From assembly GCA_051010055.1 (NCBI GenBank), contig JBPCVY010000234.1, forward strand, positions 1 through 11,207: DNA of 11,207 nt, written 5' to 3'. The notes under the pieces were generated by a model. That model was not told the DNA's origin, made no database searches, and saw nothing but the letters and a program-made list of their open reading frames with translations. A program made the translations under genes and the position numbers. Origin of the DNA: CAJQND01 sp051010055 (GTDB taxonomy: Bacteria; Pseudomonadota; Alphaproteobacteria; Rhizobiales; CAJQND01). This document shows, in pieces, positions 1 through 6,457 of the stretch. Within the stretch, counting starts at the first letter, position 1, and each line of letters starts with the position of its first letter.

Positions 1-16
1 AAACCACCATCAACCA

Positions 17-46
17 GCGGCGCTTGCAATACCGCAAGCACGCCGC
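17..46. other. Stem-loop, function unknown
   Basis: The arm GCGGCGCTTGC (17-27) pairs with GCAAGC (34-39) plus GCCGC (42-46), leaving a 6-base loop and a 2-base bulge at 40-41. This gives an 11-bp GC-rich stem. There is no clear T-run on either side, so it is not a standard intrinsic terminator. It may belong to the 3' end of a gene beyond the left edge or be a repeat-derived hairpin. Confidence 0.4.
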
Positions 47-192
47 CTAAACTCAACAAACAGATGAGCCAAACTCTTGCTTATGCCAAGCAACAATCTG
101 TCCAGAAATCCCTGACGACGGACAGACACATTGAAACATCGCATTTCGATGTGCGGAAAATGGCATAGGAAAAGCTGAACTGTCGTGTCGCG

Positions 193-314
193 AATGTCCG
201 TTCTTGGCACTAAGCGGACATTTGCAGACTCGCGTGCGAAGTCCGTTGTTCCACCAAAAGCGGACTCTTTATTCCTTGGCGGGAACGGCTGCTTTTGACT
301 TAAAAGTGCATTCG
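193..314. repeat. Left copy of a three-unit palindromic repeat ladder
   Basis: Three units of about 30 bases start at 193, 238 and 284 (steps of 45 and 46). Unit 1 is a perfect 8-bp inverted repeat, AATGTCCG (193-200) with CGGACATT (215-222), around a 14-base loop. Unit 2 pairs AGTCCG (240-245) with CGGACT (261-266) around 15 bases ending CAAAAG. Unit 3 (about 284-313) is decayed but keeps the TTTTGACTTAAAAG core. The spacers between units are not conserved. The same three units recur in the same order, spacing and orientation at 1774-1895. Confidence 0.8.
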
Positions 315-385
315 GCGTCAAAGTTTTTAAAACCTGACAAACTTAAGAGCCGAGATTTTAAATGATTTCGCATAAATCAGCGTCT

Positions 386-1609
386 TCAAATTATCGCCTT
401 CTCGACTATCGGCTCATTTCTCTCGATCCTCTCATAATGGAACGGTCGCAAATCGAGTGAACGGTACTCGCCATAGGTTAGCCATTCCGCGGTGCCGCGG
501 CCCATTGCAGGTGATTGCTGTAGACCATGACCAGAGAAGCCATTGAGAAAGATGAAGTTGCTGACCTTAGTGTGTGGTCCCATGATCGCGTTGTGATCAA
601 AAACATTATACGCATAATGGCCAGCCCACTCACTTTGGACTTTGATAGTTTCAAACTGTGGAATGCGCGATGCGAGAACTGGCCAAATATGGTTCTCCCA
701 GAGCGAAAAATCCATCGTGAAGTCATCGAAATCTGCAGCTGGATCGATATCTGAATGCCCTCCGCATTGGTAAGTACCACCTCCGTTCTCCCTAACATGA
801 ACGCCAGATGGGTCTATCGTGAGCGGAAGATCTTGATCGAGAGGCTGCTCGGCGGCAAAAACCCAAGAGTAACGTTTACGAGGCTCCACCGGCACTTCGA
901 TACCAGCCATGCGAGAGGTCAAAATAGCGCGAGGACCTGAAGCATTGACGACGTGACCACAGGAAACAGTCTCTCCCGATTTTAAGGTAACACTATCGAT
1001 ATGCGTACCCGATTTATTTTTGGTCATTGCAGTGATCTCATTGGCGACGTATTCCACTCCGCGTTCTCGAGCCGAGCGGCGCCACCAATCGAAAACTGCA
1101 GTAGCGTCCCAATACCCTTCGTCTTTCAGATTGATGCTACCAAGCACGATATCATCTACGTTGTAGAATGGATATGATTGTCGTATCTCCTCCGGAGTCA
1201 TCAATTGCGTCGCGGCACCGGCGGATATCTGTACGTTCTGATTCTCCCGCAAGACTCTAGCAAAATCGTCGTTATCAGCGAGGTACATGTAACCGAAACT
1301 ACGGATGGCAAGATCCGGCACTCGGTCATCTCCCCCTAAGCGTTGACGCAAATTCTTTACAAAGTCCGCAGCAAACTGGGAAATTCGAACATTCAATTCT
1401 GTAGAAAACTGTTGGCGCATGCAAGAATTGGTGTGCGTAGTGGAACAACTCTCATAACTTGGATCTCGCTCAACGACGAGAACAGAACCGTTAAAGTCGG
1501 AGTTGTCAGAAAGGAACCAGGAAGTGGAAGCACCCATAATCGCGCCGCCAACAATCACGACATCGTACGAAGACTTCTTTGGCGTCGCGTTGAGACCATG
1601 GGTTTCCAT
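386..1609 (-). CDS. FAD-dependent oxidoreductase, DAO superfamily, FOXRED1-like
   Basis: This is a 407-residue flavoprotein of the DAO family, whose members oxidise amino acids, N-methylated glycines and related amines. The N-terminal Rossmann motif reads VVIVGGAIMG (17-26); Ala replaces the second Gly of GxGxxG, which I recall as a common variant in FOXRED1-like proteins. The acidic end of strand two, VVERD (45-49), should bind the adenosine ribose. A CSTTHTNSCMRQQFS segment (55-69) lies where relatives bear the Ser/Gly-rich RQQF flavin loop. VVNASGP lies mid-protein, and the C-terminal NGFSGHGLQQSPAMGR (356-371) is the family FAD-closing motif. The ATG at 1609 is supported by AAGGAG (1620-1625) ten bases upstream. 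The gene lies 448 bases past the operon, so it is probably transcribed separately. It is lower in GC than its neighbours and is bracketed by repeat ladders. The substrate is unknown; a dimethylglycine, sarcosine or opine-like amine would suit the neighbourhood, by inference only. Confidence 0.87.
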   Translation of the reverse strand: METHGLNATPKKSSYDVVIVGGAIMGASTSWFLSDNSDFNGSVLVVERDPSYESCSTTHTNSCMRQQFSTELNVRISQFAADFVKNLRQRLGGDDRVPDLAIRSFGYMYLADNDDFARVLRENQNVQISAGAATQLMTPEEIRQSYPFYNVDDIVLGSINLKDEGYWDATAVFDWWRRSARERGVEYVANEITAMTKNKSGTHIDSVTLKSGETVSCGHVVNASGPRAILTSRMAGIEVPVEPRKRYSWVFAAEQPLDQDLPLTIDPSGVHVRENGGGTYQCGGHSDIDPAADFDDFTMDFSLWENHIWPVLASRIPQFETIKVQSEWAGHYAYNVFDHNAIMGPHTKVSNFIFLNGFSGHGLQQSPAMGRGTAEWLTYGEYRSLDLRPFHYERIERNEPIVEKAII

Positions 1610-1619
1610 TTCTCAAGTG

Positions 1620-1625
1620 CTCCTT
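1620..1625 (-). promoter_or_regulatory. Ribosome binding site of the FAD gene
   Basis: Minus-strand AAGGAG lies ten bases before the ATG at 1609. It supports translation from the long N-terminus (METHG...) rather than from an internal start nearer the Rossmann strand. Confidence 0.6.
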
Positions 1626-1645
1626 TTTTGCCAGTTGTGACACTT

Positions 1646-1693
1646 TCTAAATAACAGTCAAGGCGATTTTGTCTGCAAAATTGGGATTATCCC
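1646..1693 (-). promoter_or_regulatory. Possible promoter and operator of the FAD gene
   Basis: On the minus strand a TTGCAG hexamer is followed after 16 bases by TGTTAT, a mediocre sigma-70 pair; a nearby TTGACT is an alternative -35. Just upstream, GGGAT-T-ATCCC (1683-1693) is an 11-base palindrome that could be a regulator site. The -35 and -10 matches are weak, so this is only a candidate. Confidence 0.2.
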
Positions 1694-1773
1694 GCGCTTA
1701 AAATTGATTTCCATTAGCAATGAAGATTTACTGGTTCGATGACATAAAATCTAAAAGTTCAACTGGATTTCAA

Positions 1774-1895
1774 AATGTCCGTTATTGGCACATAGCGGAC
1801 ATTCACGATTTTTAGCTTTATGTCTGCTTTCCTCACAAAAGCGGACATCGACTTTAGGACCCACAATATCCGTTAATGACCCAAAGCGGCCTTTT
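1774..1895. repeat. Right copy of the three-unit palindromic repeat ladder
   Basis: Units start at 1774, 1819 and 1865, each exactly 1581 bases from its counterpart in the left ladder. Unit 1 is AATGTCCG (1774-1781) with CGGACATT (1796-1803) and matches the left unit 1 at 27 of 30 bases. Unit 2 pairs ATGTCTG (1820-1826) with CGGACAT (1842-1848), one mismatch in the stem, and matches its left counterpart at about 19 of 30. Unit 3 (1865-1894) is decayed. Conservation of the units but not the spacers suggests that the palindromes themselves are copied or maintained. Confidence 0.8.
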
Positions 1896-2051
1896 TCTCA
1901 CCCTTTTCACGCTGAATGTCGCCAACGCTCGCACGACCAAACTCCGCGCTAGATACTGGGTATCCGATAAATGCAAATGGGGGGCAATTCTATCTGCTCC
2001 TGGGGCAAATCTCGATCGATCTGGCATTACTACTGAAAGGCTCTCGGTACG

Positions 2052-2090
2052 AAAAAATCAGAACTTCCTGAGCAGGTTTGTGAGATTCTG
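2052..2090 (-). terminator. Weak candidate terminator of the operon
   Basis: On the minus strand the 3' end of the hydrolase gene reads CAGAA (2086-2090) and later TTCTG (2059-2063). These could pair, followed by six T residues (2052-2057) straight after the stop codon. The stem is only 5 bp with a long loop, so termination here is uncertain. Confidence 0.22.
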
Positions 2091-3197
2091 CACCACGCGC
2101 GCCAGGTAGTCGTCGTCATAACCGGCTTCATTTTCCAGAACACTCAAATATGCGGCCACCGCGCCAGATTGCATGTCGGCCATGAGGAACTGTCCGCCAT
2201 AGCCCGCATGACCCAGAAACCGGCCGTCGGTCATGAGGTGGTTTGAATAGCGCATCCAGTTTCGCGGTGGTTCAAGGCACGGGGCCTCGCGCAGAAGCGC
2301 GTTATTGATAAAAACTGCACTGCCCACCTGGTGACCGTTGACGCCAAACCCGCGGCGCGCGAATAACAGGCCAAACCGCGCCAAATCCCGCGCGCTCAAA
2401 CATCCACCACCGGAGAATGCGGGCAAATGCTCAGAGCTCGTGGAGATATAAAAGGCGCCTTCATATCCGGCCGCATCAACAATATCGCCAATCAATGTGT
2501 GCAAGGGAACATCGCTAACCCTGGAACAAAGAAGGGTCAGCACATCTGTGTTGGCGGATTTGTAATCGGCATGCCCGGAGGTGTTTGTCAGGCCGGTGCC
2601 AGTAATTCCGTAAGCGAATTCTTCGAGACTGGGCTCGGCTTTTTTTTCCTCAGGTAAACGCCATCCAAGCGCAATCTCTTCTGTGTAACAATCAGACAGC
2701 GGGTCGGAATAGTCCTCAGAAAAATCATTGACCACATTCATATCCAGCAAATCCTGCACCGACGCATCGGCATAGCCTAAACCCATTCCTGGCAAATAAT
2801 GAGAGACCGGTTTTGACAGATCCAAGACCCCCTGCTCCACAAGATCGCCTGCAATCAAATGTATATGCATCTTGGTAACAGACTGGATCGAGTGAGGGTG
2901 ATGAGGTGAAAAATCATCCGCGCAGCGCTCCAGCCATACGCGATTTTCGCGCGCCACCACCAACGCAGAAAAAGCATCATGGCCCGTCAGTTCTTCTACT
3001 TCTCCGCGCGCGGCAAGTTCGTTATCAAGCGCATCTTCCAGAACTAGGACCGAGCGGGCGCGGAACATTGCGCCCCTGCGGAACAGTGTGTGCGCGTTGT
3101 GAAAGCCGTGGCGTCGGTGTTGGGGCTGGTTCCAGCGCTGCTTGTTGTCCGCGCCAACGGCCAAATCAGGGTTGGGAATGGTTTTAAACGTGCTCAT
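2058..3197 (-). CDS. NylB-like serine hydrolase (beta-lactamase fold, family VIII esterase type)
   Basis: This 379-residue protein is close to the length of 6-aminohexanoate-dimer hydrolase NylB (392). The catalytic S106-V-T-K109 gives SxxK, Y212-K-S214 fills the YxS/N place in YKSANTDVL, and H330-A-G332 fills the KTG place. Spacing and flanking blocks (the LLDMNVVNDFSEDYSDP-like stretch at 150-166 and SARDLARFG at 268-276) resemble NylB as I remember it (Ser112, Lys115, Tyr215). The family hydrolyses amides or esters of small molecules. No signal peptide is seen, so it should act in the cytosol, unlike penicillin-binding proteins. Its ATG overlaps the synthetase stop by four bases (ATGA), which points to translational coupling as the last operon gene. 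An eight-base A-run in the mRNA (2640-2647) encodes Glu-Lys-Lys. It may release the acid that the synthetase activates. The substrate is unproven, and resistance to beta-lactams is unlikely. Confidence 0.85.
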   Translation of the reverse strand: MSTFKTIPNPDLAVGADNKQRWNQPQHRRHGFHNAHTLFRRGAMFRARSVLVLEDALDNELAARGEVEELTGHDAFSALVVARENRVWLERCADDFSPHHPHSIQSVTKMHIHLIAGDLVEQGVLDLSKPVSHYLPGMGLGYADASVQDLLDMNVVNDFSEDYSDPLSDCYTEEIALGWRLPEEKKAEPSLEEFAYGITGTGLTNTSGHADYKSANTDVLTLLCSRVSDVPLHTLIGDIVDAAGYEGAFYISTSSEHLPAFSGGGCLSARDLARFGLLFARRGFGVNGHQVGSAVFINNALLREAPCLEPPRNWMRYSNHLMTDGRFLGHAGYGGQFLMADMQSGAVAAYLSVLENEAGYDDDYLARVVQNLTNLLRKF

Positions 3198-5293
3198 GGA
3201 GCATTTCTCAGGTGAATAAGGACATCAACCGCCATCACCTCGTTTTCATAGACAAAGAGCGGGTTGATCTCCAACTCCACCAAATCATCCGAATGATTGA
3301 AAAAATATGAGCACAGGGTGTGAAGGCGCTTCGCCAGCACTTCAAAATCAGCTTTTGGTCCACCGCGAAACCCGGATAACAGCCGCGCCACTCTTAGCCC
3401 AAGCAAGGCTTGTTTGATAACTTCTTGGCTGGTGGGCAACAGAACGGTTTTCGCATCCCCCACCAGTTCCACCAATATGCCGCCACTGCCGAGCGTGAGT
3501 GCTGCCCCAAATTGGGCATCGCGGCGAAGCCCAACAATGAGTTCTGCAAGAGGCGGCGGTGCCATGGCTTCAATAAGAAAGTCGTCGGTGACGGCTTGTT
3601 TATCGTGGCGCGCAACTGAATCGCGCATACCACTTATTGCTGTCTCAGCCGCTTCAAAACTGTCAACGTTAAGCAACACCGCGCCGGCTTCGGTTTTATG
3701 GGCAAGTTTCGGGCCCATCATTTTTAGGACAACCGGAAATCCGATGTCTTTCGCTTCATCTGCAACTTTGGCTCCGGAGACACGTTTGCTTTTGGGAACG
3801 GGTATGCCAGCATTGGCGAGGCGCTCCTTGCCAGCAGCCTCATCAAGCGCGGTTATCCTCTCGGGAACTTCTGCTGACTGGAGCGGTTGCGGCGGATTTG
3901 CCAAAATGCGGGTCTTGGCGGCATACCAAGCAGCGCCCTGGGCAATGGCGTTCAGCGCTTCATGAATGCCCTGCATGGGCGCAACACCTTTATCAATAAG
4001 CAACCGCCGTGTATCGGCCTCCATATTTTCCGGCAGCGTCGCGCAAATCATTGCCGGAATGCCCGTTTTTTTTGCCGCCTCCGCAAAGGCCAAAGCATCA
4101 TTGCGGTAATAGATGAGGGATTCATCGAGCCCGGCGGCGGGATAATCCTGCACCAGAATGGTTGCATCGCACCCCGACGCTGTAAGCGCGGTTTCAAACA
4201 CTGGCGTTGTCTTTTCCGGCTGTCCCCAGATTGGCGTTGTGTAGTCAAGCGGGTTCGACACCGTGGCGATGGGAGGCAGCAGTTCACGCAAACCCTCTGT
4301 ATCGTCAGGCGAAAACTCGGGGAAAGAGAGATCTATCGTCTCCGCGTGGTCGGCCAGCATGGTGGCCCCTCCCCCTGAACAGGTGAAACCCATCACCTTA
4401 TTAGACTTCGGCACATCAAGAACGCACAAAAGCTTCAGCGTTTCCAAGAACTGCGATGGACAGGTGACCTTGATCACACCGGTTCTCTCAAACAGTGCGT
4501 CATAGAGTTCATTGGCGCCAGAGAGGGTTCCAGTGTGCGACACGGTAAGTGCGCTGCCAATCGCGGAACTGCCGGTCTTAAGCGCCACGATGGGCGAATT
4601 GTGTTGAAGGGCTTTCAGGGCGGCTTGTTCAAAGCGGGCCACATCTTGCAGGCCCTCGATATGAACGCCAATAGCGCGCACAGCCGGGTCTTCGCACAAA
4701 TAATCGATGAAATCTTCCTGACCCATCACCGCCTGATTTCCCGCTGAAATCATATAGGCCAGCGGCACGGAGCGCTGGCTCATGGTGATGTCGGAGGAAA
4801 ACATGCCGCTTTGGGTGATAATCGCCGCCCCATAGCCGGGCGATGACCCGCCGTGGGCAAACGGCCAAAGGGCGGAATTGTTGAGGTAATTGATAACACC
4901 ATAGCAGTTGGGCCCGATTAGCGCCATATCGCCAACGGCCTCTTGCAGCGCCTTTTCCGCATCGGCCCCGGCGCAACCGGCCTCTTTAAAGCCCGCCGTA
5001 TAACAGACAATGCCGCCTGCCCCCATGTCTGCAAGCGTGCGCACGCTTTCAACCGCGGCCTGAGCGGGCACGGCAAGAAACACGGCATCTGGCGCCTCGG
5101 ACAAATCAGTAAGCGCGGTGAAGCATGGAAGGCCCGCCATCTCGCGCCGCTTGGGATTGACCGGCCAATAGTCCCCCTCAAAGCCCCGGCGTCTCGCTTC
5201 ACCAATAGCAACAATCGCATCCGCCCCGCCAACAAAGGCAATGTGGCGGGGGTTCAGCAGTCTATTGAAGTTCTCTTTTTGTGCAGGCGTCAT
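3194..5293 (-). CDS. ADP-forming acyl-CoA synthetase, fused alpha-beta chain
   Basis: This 699-residue protein is the one-chain form of NDP-forming acyl-CoA synthetase (acetate-CoA ligase, ADP-forming; COG1042 type). It interconverts an acid, ATP and CoA with acyl-CoA, ADP and phosphate. The CoA-binding domain occupies about 10-125 (HIAFVGG at 17-23), and the succinyl-CoA-ligase-like domain about 150-290. The latter holds the phospho-histidine H253 in SHTGTLSG. A linker domain follows to about 470. A C-terminal ATP-grasp domain (about 480-695) has VVLKMMGPKLAHKTEAG with K524, a GSGG loop (602-605) and ELEINP (673-678) for metal binding. All expected key residues are present. The start overlaps the dehydrogenase stop and the stop overlaps the hydrolase start, each by four bases. 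In context it may activate the imported or released acid. Because the reaction is reversible, it could instead recover ATP from the acyl-CoA that the BKACE produces. Confidence 0.9.
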   Translation of the reverse strand: MTPAQKENFNRLLNPRHIAFVGGADAIVAIGEARRRGFEGDYWPVNPKRREMAGLPCFTALTDLSEAPDAVFLAVPAQAAVESVRTLADMGAGGIVCYTAGFKEAGCAGADAEKALQEAVGDMALIGPNCYGVINYLNNSALWPFAHGGSSPGYGAAIITQSGMFSSDITMSQRSVPLAYMISAGNQAVMGQEDFIDYLCEDPAVRAIGVHIEGLQDVARFEQAALKALQHNSPIVALKTGSSAIGSALTVSHTGTLSGANELYDALFERTGVIKVTCPSQFLETLKLLCVLDVPKSNKVMGFTCSGGGATMLADHAETIDLSFPEFSPDDTEGLRELLPPIATVSNPLDYTTPIWGQPEKTTPVFETALTASGCDATILVQDYPAAGLDESLIYYRNDALAFAEAAKKTGIPAMICATLPENMEADTRRLLIDKGVAPMQGIHEALNAIAQGAAWYAAKTRILANPPQPLQSAEVPERITALDEAAGKERLANAGIPVPKSKRVSGAKVADEAKDIGFPVVLKMMGPKLAHKTEAGAVLLNVDSFEAAETAISGMRDSVARHDKQAVTDDFLIEAMAPPPLAELIVGLRRDAQFGAALTLGSGGILVELVGDAKTVLLPTSQEVIKQALLGLRVARLLSGFRGGPKADFEVLAKRLHTLCSYFFNHSDDLVELEINPLFVYENEVMAVDVLIHLRNAP

Positions 5294-6450
5294 GCGCCAA
5301 GCGGCCTCAATATTGAACGTGTGATGATATGACGCTGAATTTCAGAGGTGCCATCCCATATGCGCTCCAGGCGGGAATCGCGCCACAGGCGTTGAATGGG
5401 TAGTTCTTCCATCAACCCCATGCCACCATAGATCTGCACAGTGTCATCAGCGGTCTTGTTTAGCATTTCAGAACAATAGACCTTCACCATGGCGGCATCT
5501 GCGTCTTGCATAATGCCGGCTTCCGCCCGCCGCACCGCATCGGCAACAAGCAAATCCGCCGTGCGCAGGCCGATCGTCATATCCGCCAGGCGAAAACCAG
5601 TTGCCTGAAACGCCCCAATGGGCTTGCCGAATTGTTTGCGATTGGCCGCCCAGTCGGTGGCGAATTCAATAAGGCGTTCTGCCTTGCCGCAACAGGTTGC
5701 CCCCACCCAGATGCGGCCCATGCCGAGCCATTTGCCCGAAAGCTCGAGCCCACGCCCTTCTTCTCCCAGAATTTGCCCGGATCCTAAGCGTACATTATCA
5801 AAACTTAGCTGGAAGGTTTTATAACCGCGATAACTGACACACTTATTGCCTTCGCGGCAGTCAAACCCCTCCTGACCCACATCCACGAGAAACGCGGTTA
5901 TGCGCTTGCGCGGCCCGCGAGGAGTTTCATCCTTACCGGTGGCGGCAAATACTATGGCGAAATCCGGCATGCATGGGCCGGAGATAAAATGCTTTGAACC
6001 ATTGAGGATCCAGTCATCACCATCGCGTTTGGCATAGCTTTTCATCCCCATAACATCGGAACCTGCTTCCGGTTCTGTCAGGGCGAAAAGTTCACGCTTT
6101 TCACCGGTTACACAGGGGGTCAGATATTTGGCAATCTGGTCGCCCTCGCAAGCCAGCAGAATTTCAGTGGGCCGAGCAATCCATGAATGAAGCGCATGGC
6201 TTGTCTTGCCATATTCCCGCTCAATCAGCACCATAGCCGAATATCCAAGCCCGCCGCCGCCTACCTCTTCAGGCAGATTGGAGGCAAAAAGGCCGACCTC
6301 CTTGGCGCGTGCCTCGATCTGGCGGCCCAGCTCTTCGGGCACTTCACCAATCCGGTCGACCTCATCCTCATGGGGGTAGATTTCGTCTTCCATGAAGCTG
6401 CGCACGGTGTTGAGCAAAAGTTCATTTTCATGAGAAACGGTGATGTTCAT
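5290..6450 (-). CDS. Acyl-CoA dehydrogenase with Asp at the usual catalytic-base site
   Basis: This 386-residue cytosolic flavoprotein has the full-length ACAD fold and should introduce an alpha-beta double bond into an acyl-CoA, passing electrons to ETF. The N-terminal helical domain spans about 1-118, the beta domain starts at LFALTEPEAGSD (121-132) with WILNGSKHFISG (147-158), and the C-terminal helical domain carries RKQFGKPIGAFQ (271-282) and QIYGGMG (339-345). The motif normally written YEGT, holding the catalytic Glu of MCAD, reads W365-D366-G-T-S-E, so the base is Asp. The alternative base site of isovaleryl-CoA dehydrogenase aligns with Gly in GMGRIW and cannot supply it. The gene starts 7 bases after the permease stop and overlaps the synthetase by four. 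It is similar in role to gamma-butyrobetainyl-CoA dehydrogenases, but sequence alone does not give the substrate. Confidence 0.9.
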   Translation of the reverse strand: MNITVSHENELLLNTVRSFMEDEIYPHEDEVDRIGEVPEELGRQIEARAKEVGLFASNLPEEVGGGGLGYSAMVLIEREYGKTSHALHSWIARPTEILLACEGDQIAKYLTPCVTGEKRELFALTEPEAGSDVMGMKSYAKRDGDDWILNGSKHFISGPCMPDFAIVFAATGKDETPRGPRKRITAFLVDVGQEGFDCREGNKCVSYRGYKTFQLSFDNVRLGSGQILGEEGRGLELSGKWLGMGRIWVGATCCGKAERLIEFATDWAANRKQFGKPIGAFQATGFRLADMTIGLRTADLLVADAVRRAEAGIMQDADAAMVKVYCSEMLNKTADDTVQIYGGMGLMEELPIQRLWRDSRLERIWDGTSEIQRHIITRSILRPLGA

Positions 6451-6457
6451 CGCTCTT

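Larger units (their letters stand above)
1..385. other. Intergenic stretch with no supported gene
   Basis: No convincing gene was found here. The stretch lies downstream of the FAD oxidoreductase and holds a strong hairpin (17-46), the left palindromic repeat ladder (193-314) and an AT-rich weak inverted repeat (AAGTTT at 321-326, AAACTT at 339-344). That repeat could fold at the 3' end of the FAD gene mRNA but has no clear following T-run. A plus-strand frame is open from base 1 to a TAG at 166-168, but I do not recognise its product. Confidence 0.5.
1610..2057. other. Intergenic region upstream of the FAD gene
   Basis: This 448-base gap separates the operon from the FAD gene. It holds the FAD gene 5' region (ribosome binding site at 1620-1625, a weak promoter candidate and an 11-base palindrome at 1683-1693), the right repeat ladder (1774-1895), and an unexplained stretch at about 1896-2051. 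The latter has a short direct repeat GGGGCAA (1981-1987 and 2002-2008). I recognise no protein in either strand of that stretch. Confidence 0.5.

Noticed and set aside
1..168. Plus-strand frame open from base 1 to TAG at 166-168, possibly the C-terminus of a gene entering from the left
   Set aside because: A 55-codon open frame is not rare by chance, the product is not recognised, and no conserved motif is visible. More sequence to the left would decide.
193..314. CRISPR array
   Set aside because: There are only three palindromic units, diverged from each other, with 15-16-base gaps and no cas genes; this does not fit repeat and spacer architecture.
10..321. Minus-strand 103-residue open frame
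   Set aside because: It runs through the palindromic repeat ladder, has no recognisable domain and no good ribosome site, so it looks like a chance frame.
2640..2647. Run of eight T (A8 in the mRNA) inside the hydrolase gene as a frameshift or slippage site
   Set aside because: Both alternative frames reach a stop soon after and no conserved alternative product follows. The main frame keeps all catalytic motifs, so a normal Glu-Lys-Lys encoding is sufficient.
2058..3197. Beta-lactam resistance gene
   Set aside because: The beta-lactamase-fold motifs are of the NylB/family VIII kind, there is no signal peptide, and the operon context is catabolic.
3414..3965. Plus-strand 183-residue open frame opposite the synthetase
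   Set aside because: It is antisense to a clearly conserved ATP-grasp domain and has the low-complexity Ser/Ala/Pro composition typical of shadow frames.
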